Assembly: GCA_902555055.1 (NCBI GenBank)
Contig: CACDQN010000008.1
Location: forward strand, 1 to 42,333
Length of the DNA: 42,333 bases
Reading direction: 5' to 3'
Source: an uncultured Candidatus Actinomarina sp.
GTDB lineage: Bacteria; Actinomycetota; Acidimicrobiia; Actinomarinales; Actinomarinaceae
Under the pieces are notes generated by a model. That model was not told where the DNA came from, did no database searches, and was given only the letters and a program-made list of their open reading frames with translations. Both the position numbers and the translations under genes were made by a program. Shown here piece by piece: positions 19,416 to 26,597 of the stretch. Every line of letters starts with the position of its first letter. Within the stretch, counting starts at the first letter, position 1.

Positions 19416-20391
19416 GCTTACTGTTGGGCAAGCAATCAATAATGCGCTCTCACGAATTCTTAAAGAGTATCCCAACTCGTTTATAGCCGGTGAAGATATA
19501 GGTATTTATGGTGGCGCATTTGGAGTAACTGAAGGATTATTAAAAACTTTTGGAGAGGAGAGAATAAAAGATACCCCTATTGCTGAAGATGCAATAGCTG
19601 GTCTAGCAGTTGGTGCCGCTATGACAGACTCTAAACCCATTGTTGAGATGCAATTTAGTGATTTTATTGTTAATGCTATGGATCCAATTGTAAATCAAGC
19701 AGCAAAACTTCATTTTATGTATGGGGGTGCAGTTAATGTACCTATTGTTGTTCGAGGTGCTAGTGGTGCTGGAACAGGGGCTGCTGCACAACATAGCCAG
19801 TCTCTAGAGTCTTGGTTTTGTCATGTTCCAGGTTTGAAAGTTGTCACACCTTCAAATCCACAAAATGCTTATGATTTACTTCTTCACTCTTTTGTTGACC
19901 CAAACCCCGTAATTTTCATGGAACATAAATTAATTTATAAAATTAAAGACAATGTAGTTTTAAATGATATACCTAGTAGTTCAGAACTACTGGGTAAAGC
20001 AAATATCGAATCCAAAGGAAACGACATCACTATAGTTTCTTATTCAAATATGGTGAATGTTGTAAAAGATGCAATTTCCTCTGATGAGTTATCTGGAATT
20101 TCTATAGAGCTCATCGATCTTCAAACTCTTTCGCCTATGGATATGGAGACTGTAATAACCTCAGTCTCAAAAACAAAGAAGTTACTTGTTTGTCAGGAAG
20201 CGCCAGCAAACAGCTCTGTTGGTAGCACAGTAATTTCTAATGTTGTACAGAGTAGTACATTCTCTAGTCTGTCAAGTGCTCCTAAGTTAATTTCAGGACT
20301 TCATTCACCGATGCCCTCAGCGAAACACTTAGAAACAACTGTTATCCCTCAAAAGGAAGACATTGTAAAAGTTATTAAAGATATGGTATAA
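19408..20391 (+). CDS. TPP-dependent 2-oxo acid/acetoin dehydrogenase E1 beta subunit
   Basis: LTVGQAINNALSRILKEYPNSFIAGEDIGIYGGAFGVTEGLLKTFGEERIKDTPIAEDAIAGLAVGAAM; AAQHSQSLESWFCHVPGLKVVTPSNPQNAYDLLL. Confidence 0.95.
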   Translation: MPELTVGQAINNALSRILKEYPNSFIAGEDIGIYGGAFGVTEGLLKTFGEERIKDTPIAEDAIAGLAVGAAMTDSKPIVEMQFSDFIVNAMDPIVNQAAKLHFMYGGAVNVPIVVRGASGAGTGAAAQHSQSLESWFCHVPGLKVVTPSNPQNAYDLLLHSFVDPNPVIFMEHKLIYKIKDNVVLNDIPSSSELLGKANIESKGNDITIVSYSNMVNVVKDAISSDELSGISIELIDLQTLSPMDMETVITSVSKTKKLLVCQEAPANSSVGSTVISNVVQSSTFSSLSSAPKLISGLHSPMPSAKHLETTVIPQKEDIVKVIKDMV

Positions 20392-20397
20392 ATAATT

Positions 20398-20670
20398 ATG
20401 GCAAAAGAAAACATACTATTACCAGCAATGTCTGATCAAATGACAGAAGCAGAGCTACTCTCTTGGAATGTTTCTGTGGGCGATAAAGTTAATAAAGGAG
20501 ATGTACTTTGTGAAATCTCAACTGACAAGGTGGATATGGATCTCGAATCCCCTTATGCTGGTGAAATAATAAACCTAATTGCAACAGAAGGAGACATGAT
20601 TAATGTCGGGGAACCTGTAGCAGAGATAGAAACAGAGGAAGATAGTTTATTAGGTTCTATTTTTGATTAA
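20398..20670 (+). CDS. Free-standing lipoyl (biotinyl/lipoyl attachment) domain protein
   Basis: 90 aa: LLPAMSDQMTEAELLSWNVSVGDKVNKGDVLCEISTDKVDMDLESPYAGEI (lipoyl-Lys DKVDM). No subunit-binding or acyltransferase domain. Confidence 0.93.
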   Translation: MAKENILLPAMSDQMTEAELLSWNVSVGDKVNKGDVLCEISTDKVDMDLESPYAGEIINLIATEGDMINVGEPVAEIETEEDSLLGSIFD

Positions 20671-20673
20671 TTA

Positions 20674-21090
20674 CTAACAAGTATTATCTTTCACTATAGT
20701 AACTGTGTCTTTTTCCTCTTCTCTTACAAATATTCCAGAAATAAACACACATTCATTATCAAATGCTACGTTTTCATTTACTGAGATAGAACATTCAATT
20801 TTATAATTTTCATACTCAGAACTATAAAAATTTAGACAGTCATTTATTTTTTTTTCACCATTATTTTTATTAATCTGCAAAAGAAAAATTTTTACTTCAT
20901 CATCACCTATTTCAATATTTTCAGGATCTATATAAAAAGTTTCTTCATAAAGCCCATCTAGGGTACTACTTGTTTCTGATGTTAAAAAACCTGAAGCACT
21001 ACTTGAGATTATTGCTAAAAACCCAATGCCAATAAGAAGATAAAATAAATTTTTCATATTTTTTGTTATTTTGTGCCTTAATTTTATCAA
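20674..21090 (-). CDS. Hypothetical membrane-anchored extracytoplasmic protein
   Basis: 138 aa with one N-terminal TM segment (NLFYLLIGIGFLAIISSSASGF); no recognised domain. Confidence 0.5.
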   Translation of the reverse strand: MIKLRHKITKNMKNLFYLLIGIGFLAIISSSASGFLTSETSSTLDGLYEETFYIDPENIEIGDDEVKIFLLQINKNNGEKKINDCLNFYSSEYENYKIECSISVNENVAFDNECVFISGIFVREEEKDTVTIVKDNTC

Positions 21091-21165
21091 ATGGTTACAT
21101 AAAATGTATAAATTTATACCGTATCTACCTGAAACTTATAAAAAGTTTTCTTATACTTAAAACGT

Positions 21166-21195
21166 AATATTTTCCGGTTAAATATTTTCCGGTTA
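21166..21195. repeat. 15-bp perfect tandem repeat upstream of mannitol PTS operon
   Basis: AATATTTTCCGGTTA at 21166-21180 and 21181-21195; the junction forms AATATTT-n7-AAATATT dyad symmetry. Confidence 0.9.
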
Positions 21196-21237
21196 AGTAA
21201 GTAAGTTATAAAACAATCGATTAGGGGGATTGTAAAT

Positions 21238-22299
21238 ATGAAAGAATCCATACAACGCGTTGGTGGTGCTATGTCAGGAATGGTTATTCCTAACATTGGT
21301 GCTTTCATCGCTTGGGGTTTAATTACAGCACTCTACATACCAACTGGTTGGCTGCCAAATGAAGATTTGTCATCCATGGTTGGTCCTATGATTGTTACCT
21401 TATTACCACTTTTGTTAGGTTACACAGGTGGAAAGATGGTACATGGTCATAGAGGTGGAGTTATTGGTGCAGTTGTAACAACAGCTATTATTGTTGCTAC
21501 TTCCTCACCACAGTTCTTAGGTGCTATGGTAATGGGTCCATTAGCAGCTTGGATCATGAAGCAAGTTGACGACAGAGTACAAGATAGTGTACCTGAGGGA
21601 TTTGAGATGTTATATGATAACTTCTCTCTCGGTATTCTAGGTTGGGGCTTAGCAGTCGTTGCTTATAATGTAATTAGCCCAGTACTTGATGCAATAACAA
21701 ATGCATTAGGTAACGGTGCAGCTTGGTTAGTAGACAGCGGTCTAGTACCACTAGCTGACATTCCAATTGAAGTTGCTAAGGTATTGTTCTTGAACAATGC
21801 TGTTAACCAAGGTGTGTTAACACCTCTTGGAGCAGCTGAGTCTGCAGAAGCAGGTCAATCAATATATTTCCTTTTGGAGACTAACCCAGGTCCTGGTTTA
21901 GGTCTACTTTTGGCTTATTGGTTTGCCGGCACTGGTATGTGGAAAGAATCCGCACCAGGCTCAATCATTATTCACTTCTTTGGAGGAATACATGAAATTT
22001 ATTTCCCATATGTCCTTGGTCATCCAATTATGATCATCGCAATGTGGGCTGGAGGAATCTCTGCTGACCTATGGTTCGTAGCAACCGGTGCAGGTTTAGT
22101 AGGACCTCCGTCACCAGGAAGTATTTTTGCTTATATAGCAATGCTTCCTAAAGGTGGGGCGTTCCCAGTATTAGCAGGTGTAGCAATAGCTACAGCAGCA
22201 TCAGCAGTTGTTGGTGTTATCTTGCTAAGAGCACGTCCAATTAAAGAAACAGATGCAGGTGTTGATACAGTAATTGAAAGCAACATACCAACTGTTTAA
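21238..22299 (+). CDS. PTS mannitol-type EIIC
   Basis: IQRVGGAMSGMVIPNIGAFIAWGLITALYIPTGWLPN, GGKMVHGHRGGVIGAVVT, NNAVNQGVLTPLG, ETNPGPGLGLLLAYWF, FFGGIHEIYFPYVL. Confidence 0.95.
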   Translation: MKESIQRVGGAMSGMVIPNIGAFIAWGLITALYIPTGWLPNEDLSSMVGPMIVTLLPLLLGYTGGKMVHGHRGGVIGAVVTTAIIVATSSPQFLGAMVMGPLAAWIMKQVDDRVQDSVPEGFEMLYDNFSLGILGWGLAVVAYNVISPVLDAITNALGNGAAWLVDSGLVPLADIPIEVAKVLFLNNAVNQGVLTPLGAAESAEAGQSIYFLLETNPGPGLGLLLAYWFAGTGMWKESAPGSIIIHFFGGIHEIYFPYVLGHPIMIIAMWAGGISADLWFVATGAGLVGPPSPGSIFAYIAMLPKGGAFPVLAGVAIATAASAVVGVILLRARPIKETDAGVDTVIESNIPTV

Positions 22300-22318
22300 T
22301 CAAAACTATTAAGTTATA

Positions 22319-22357
22319 ATTGACTTGGGAAGTAAAATTCCCAAGTCAATTTTTTTT
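22319..22357 (+). terminator. Intrinsic terminator/attenuator within the mtl-type operon
   Basis: attgacttgggaa-gtaaaa-ttcccaagtcaat: 13-bp perfect stem, 6-nt loop, followed by a T-run to 22357; the next gene's ggagg RBS and ATG (22367) follow immediately. Confidence 0.92.
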
Positions 22358-22366
22358 GGAGGAGTT

Positions 22367-22687
22367 ATGAGTTCAATTAACGGAGCAGAAGTAAAAAAGA
22401 TATGTTTAGCTTGTGAAGCTGGAGCTGGTTCAAGCTTAATGGTAAAGAATGGATTAGTTAAAAAAGCTAAAAAAGCTGGTTTAGATGTTGAAATTGTTCA
22501 TGCACCAGCTACTCAGATACCAGCTGATTCAGATATAGTTGTTTGCCACACAGGTCTAGCAGCTGCCGCAAAAGCCGCAGCACCAGAAAATGCTGTTGTC
22601 ATCCAGTTTATGATGTTCATGAATGACCCAGCACTTAAAAAATTAATTACTGATTTATCAGAGGGTAATGAAATAACCTCTACATGA
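22367..22687 (+). CDS. PTS mannitol-type EIIB
   Basis: KKICLACEAGAGSSLMVKNGLVKKAKKAG phospho-Cys loop. ATG at 22367 preceded by ggagg; the upstream start at 22325 would translate the terminator hairpin. Confidence 0.92.
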   Translation: MSSINGAEVKKICLACEAGAGSSLMVKNGLVKKAKKAGLDVEIVHAPATQIPADSDIVVCHTGLAAAAKAAAPENAVVIQFMMFMNDPALKKLITDLSEGNEITST

Positions 22688-23127
22688 GTCAAAAAAAAGT
22701 ATTGTTGATAGATTCAATTTCAACAAACAGATATTTTAAAACAAAAGAGGAAGCTACTATTGCTTCAGGACAACTTCTTCTTGACAATGGGTATATCGAA
22801 AAAGATTATATCGACTCTATGCTGGAAAAGCTAGATACTCAATTATTTGCAACATTTATTGGAAATGGTGTTGCTATTCCTCACGGTATGTCATCTGGTT
22901 CAGTTCACGTTCTACATACTGGAGTTAGCGTTATCCAGGTTCCAGAGGGTGTTTCATGGGGAGATGAGACAGCTTATGTAGTTGTTGGGATTGCCGCAAA
23001 TTCCGACGAACACATGAATGTCCTCTCCGCTCTTGCCGACGCTATAGAAGATGAAGAAGATGCTAAGAAACTCTGGCAAGAATCATCAGTTGAAAATATT
23101 TTTAACTTACTATCCCAGTCATTATGA
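22684..23127 (+). CDS. PTS mannitol/fructose-type EIIA
   Basis: GNGVAIPHGMSSGSVHVLHTGVSVIQVPEGVSWGD (active His in PHG). Confidence 0.93.
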   Translation: MSQKKVLLIDSISTNRYFKTKEEATIASGQLLLDNGYIEKDYIDSMLEKLDTQLFATFIGNGVAIPHGMSSGSVHVLHTGVSVIQVPEGVSWGDETAYVVVGIAANSDEHMNVLSALADAIEDEEDAKKLWQESSVENIFNLLSQSL

Positions 23128-24203
23128 AACTTGCTGTTCACTTTGGAGCTGGAAATATAGGTAGAGGGTTTATCGCACCTGTTCTTTTTGAAAATGATTA
23201 CAAAGTTATTTTTGTTGATGTTAACAAAGAACTTGTAAGTTTAATTAACTCAGAAAAAAGCTACAGAGTCACATCAATTAACTCTAATAGTAGTGATATC
23301 AACATTGTGTCTAATATTACAGCAATAGATTTAGCCAGTGCAGACGAACTTAGAACAGCATTACTAGGTGCAGATCTGGTTTCTACATCGGTTGGTCCTA
23401 AATTTGTAAAAGATATTTATCAAAAAGTTGCAGAGCTTGATAGTGATAGAAACCAAATATTTGTTGCTTTTGAAAATATGTATAGAGCTTCTAGCGTTTC
23501 AAGTAACAGTGTTGAAAAACTTAATCCTAATTTAGAAATAATAGATGCAGTAGTTGATAAAATAGTACCTCCTCAAATTACGGATTCTTTAAGTGTGACT
23601 GTTGAGAAATATGGATCAATAATTCTCGATGAAGACTCAAAGGGTAGACCTTTAAAAAAATCAGATGTCGTTAATTATAAAAATTATGATAATGAGTTTT
23701 ATAAAAAATTATGGTTGCTTAATGGACTCCATTTACAATTGGCATATTTTGCAAAGTCTAACAATATCAATTTTATTCATGAAATTTTAGATAAGGATAC
23801 TGGAGTTGCATTCGCAAAAAAAACAGTTTCGCAATTAAGCAATGCATTTAACCTATTAACAAATCAAGACTTAGATCTTGACAAATTTAACAATCTAATT
23901 ATTGAACGTTTCTCTCTTTCTCTTATAAAGGATGAAGTTAATCGAATCTGTAGAAATCCAGAAATAAAGTTTTCTAAAGGTGAACGTTTTGAGTATCCAC
24001 TACGAACATTGATATCAAATAATAATGACGTAAGTTCTTTTAAAGAAATCTTAGATATTATATTTGAAAATAGTTTTTCAGACATTGAAGGGTACGATCA
24101 ATTTTATGGAGAGCATATTTCTAGGGGTAGAGAAAATTTTTATAAGGAATTTTGGAAGCTTAAAGACTATAGTGATAGATACATCGAAAAGCTTGGAGGT
24201 TAG
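23124..24203 (+). CDS. mtlD: Mannitol-1-phosphate 5-dehydrogenase
   Basis: MKLAVHFGAGNIGRGFIAPVLFENDYKVIFVDVN; AVVDKIVPPQ; LLNGLHLQLAYFA. Confidence 0.92.
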   Translation: MKLAVHFGAGNIGRGFIAPVLFENDYKVIFVDVNKELVSLINSEKSYRVTSINSNSSDINIVSNITAIDLASADELRTALLGADLVSTSVGPKFVKDIYQKVAELDSDRNQIFVAFENMYRASSVSSNSVEKLNPNLEIIDAVVDKIVPPQITDSLSVTVEKYGSIILDEDSKGRPLKKSDVVNYKNYDNEFYKKLWLLNGLHLQLAYFAKSNNINFIHEILDKDTGVAFAKKTVSQLSNAFNLLTNQDLDLDKFNNLIIERFSLSLIKDEVNRICRNPEIKFSKGERFEYPLRTLISNNNDVSSFKEILDIIFENSFSDIEGYDQFYGEHISRGRENFYKEFWKLKDYSDRYIEKLGG

Positions 24204-24491
24204 ATGATTGAAAAAGAATTAGTTGTAAAAGATGAAGTTGGACTCCATGCTCGACCTGCAAGTTTATTTGTAAAATTAGCACAAGAGTTCAATGGGACTG
24301 TGACAGTAAGGTTCCCAAAAATAAATAAAGAAACCGGAGAACAAGAAGTAGTTGAAAAAGATGGAAAGAGCATGATCGGAATCTTAAGTTTAGGGATAGC
24401 GAAAGATAAACCATTTACTTTAGTTTTAGATGGTGATGATGAGGAAAGTTATTTGATTAGGTTTGAACAACTTTTAGAAAATAATGAGTAG
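24204..24491 (+). CDS. ptsH: Phosphocarrier protein HPr (with extended beta2-beta3 loop)
   Basis: VGLHARPASLFVKLAQEFNGTVTV active-site His; GKSMIGILSLGI around the Ser46 equivalent; ~10 extra residues RFPKINKETGEQEVVEKDGKS versus E. coli HPr. Confidence 0.92.
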   Translation: MIEKELVVKDEVGLHARPASLFVKLAQEFNGTVTVRFPKINKETGEQEVVEKDGKSMIGILSLGIAKDKPFTLVLDGDDEESYLIRFEQLLENNE

Positions 24492-24759
24492 CGTGTTAGA
24501 AACACTCCTTAATTCATCTAAAGTCCAGGAATCTGAACAGTGGGATGCTTTATACGACTCATTACCTGTTGTTGTAGCGGAGTCTACAAAAGAGTTAAAT
24601 GGTGCCTTATCGAGGCTTGACCAGGTTGGAGGTTACGGATTTATAGCAACTTGGAGAAAAAATCTGTTTGCATTTAATCCAAAACTAATCTCAAAGAGAT
24701 GTGGCTTAATTGATGAAAATGGAAACTTACTTAAAGCAGCACGAGTTCCAAAGAATTAG
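24484..24759 (+). CDS. Hypothetical protein, translationally coupled to HPr
   Basis: 91 aa ORF overlapping the ptsH stop by 8 nt, same strand; no recognised domain. Confidence 0.6.
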   Translation: MSSVLETLLNSSKVQESEQWDALYDSLPVVVAESTKELNGALSRLDQVGGYGFIATWRKNLFAFNPKLISKRCGLIDENGNLLKAARVPKN

Positions 24760-25038
24760 TTATTGCTTTTTAAAATTGTAATACTGTATTCTGATAATTT
24801 GAATTGTGTACATAGCTAAAATTGTTATACCAATTTTAATAAGTTCTCTCATCCACCATAAGTTAGACGGTATATCCATACCTGAACCTATGAACCCTCC
24901 TAAAAGACCCCCTATTAGCCCCGATGATATTAATAAAAGGTAGTCTCTACTACTTGCATTTTTTAAGAAAACAGAAGCAATTAAGCCATAAACTAACCAA
25001 CCACCAATTAATGGAACTAGAGCGTAAATAACTTGCAT
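24760..25038 (-). CDS. Hypothetical membrane protein
   Basis: 92 aa, about three hydrophobic segments; no family recognised. Confidence 0.5.
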   Translation of the reverse strand: MQVIYALVPLIGGWLVYGLIASVFLKNASSRDYLLLISSGLIGGLLGGFIGSGMDIPSNLWWMRELIKIGITILAMYTIQIIRIQYYNFKKQ

Positions 25039-25121
25039 AATGTAATTTTAGCCTAACTTTAATTTGGATTTTGATTACATTTTTTAATAGTTGTATTTTT
25101 TGTAACTTAATTTAATAACTT

Positions 25122-26597
25122 TTAAGGTATGTCTTGGTCTGTTCTAGATACGATAATTAAGCTTCCCAGGTCTCCAGCTAAAAATAATTTACCATCAGCA
25201 CCTATAGTAAAATCCCTTACTCTCTCATCAACATAAAATTCACCAACATGTATTACATTTCTTTGCGATTTATCAAGTTTTACTGTATATATCTTCATAT
25301 TTTTTAAGCTTGAAACCATTAGAAAATCATTCCACCTTGGAAACTCAGCTTGGTTGTAAAAAGTTATTTCACTAATTCCTATGGAAGGAGTAAAAAAATA
25401 AATAGGTTCTTGGAAAATATTATTATGATCAAGTTCATAAATATTTTCTAAACCGTAAGTAAAACCATAGGCACTAGAGGGCCACCCATAATTCTTCCCT
25501 TCCTCAATAATATTTACTTCATCTCCACCATAAGGACCATGTTCTGAAGAAAAAATAGTTGCATTACGAATAGTTAAGCCCTGCGGATTTCTATGTCCAG
25601 AAGAAAAAATAGTTGCATTCCAGTCACTATCAATTAGTAAAATTTTAGATAAGTGAGAATCTTCAGTTATTTCATATCCAAAGTCCTCAGGTAATTTAAA
25701 GTCACCAACAGTTAATAAATAGCCCTCTTTGTATGGCTGTATCCTTCCTCCTGCTTGATGAGAATTAAAGTTTTCTTCACAATGGTTAATCTCAAATGAC
25801 CATGTAAACGATAAATAATCTGTAGACATATCTGCTGACAAAACTCCTAATGTGAAACAGTTATTTTTTTCATCTTTCTTTATAGCTGTAACTAATAAAG
25901 TATTGTTTCTCATATCAAATAATGTATCTCTAATTCCCATTCTGGAGCTATAGTCTGAACCATTTACGATTGAAGAATACTCTTGAGACTCTATGATACC
26001 TAAAAGATTTGATTCTACTTCTGTAACTGAGCCATCACTGATTTTCATTTTTACAATATTGCCTTTCCCCCCAATCATAAAAATATAATTATTATCTGAT
26101 TCAATAAAGAAGGATGGTAAAAGTCCACTAGTATATTTTGTAAAATATTCTGTAAAATCAATCTTTGTTATATCTAAATTATGAAAATCCCCCTGTACGT
26201 TAAATGCTGTTGTAAATTTGCTTGGATCTAAATTTTCCTGCAGAGCAGCTACAGTTTCAGAAAGTGGCAATATTCCCAAAGAAGCCATTTTGTCAACAAC
26301 GTTTCTGTCTAGAGGATTCATAATTCTACCCCCATCTTTAATTGCTTTTTCTAGACTTTCAATATCAAATACAATAAGCACTCGATCTTCTGAAATACTT
26401 TCGTCAACTCTTAAGGAAATAAAATTACCTTGGCTACTTTTTCCAACAAATTCTTCCCAGTTGGAACTATTTATCTCTATTTTGTTAGTAGTGGAACCAA
26501 CAGTCTCAGAAAGAGAAGACAAATTTATAGGGGTTTGTGTCGTACTGCAAACAGCAAAAAATAATATAAGTATAAGATATTGATAAATTCGTTTCAC
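25122..26597 (-). CDS. PQQ-dependent glucose/sorbosone dehydrogenase-like (soluble aldose dehydrogenase) lipoprotein
   Basis: N-terminal signal with LILFFAVCS lipobox-like segment; FSSGHRNPQGLTIRNATIFSSEHGPYGGDEVNIIEEGKNYGWPSSAYG family motif. Confidence 0.82.
   Translation of the reverse strand: MKRIYQYLILILFFAVCSTTQTPINLSSLSETVGSTTNKIEINSSNWEEFVGKSSQGNFISLRVDESISEDRVLIVFDIESLEKAIKDGGRIMNPLDRNVVDKMASLGILPLSETVAALQENLDPSKFTTAFNVQGDFHNLDITKIDFTEYFTKYTSGLLPSFFIESDNNYIFMIGGKGNIVKMKISDGSVTEVESNLLGIIESQEYSSIVNGSDYSSRMGIRDTLFDMRNNTLLVTAIKKDEKNNCFTLGVLSADMSTDYLSFTWSFEINHCEENFNSHQAGGRIQPYKEGYLLTVGDFKLPEDFGYEITEDSHLSKILLIDSDWNATIFSSGHRNPQGLTIRNATIFSSEHGPYGGDEVNIIEEGKNYGWPSSAYGFTYGLENIYELDHNNIFQEPIYFFTPSIGISEITFYNQAEFPRWNDFLMVSSLKNMKIYTVKLDKSQRNVIHVGEFYVDERVRDFTIGADGKLFLAGDLGSLIIVSRTDQDIP

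Noticed and set aside
22325-22366. N-terminal extension MGSKIPKSIFFGGV of the EIIB ORF
   Set aside because: It translates the terminator hairpin and T-tract; ATG 22367 has a good ggagg RBS and matches the EIIB start.
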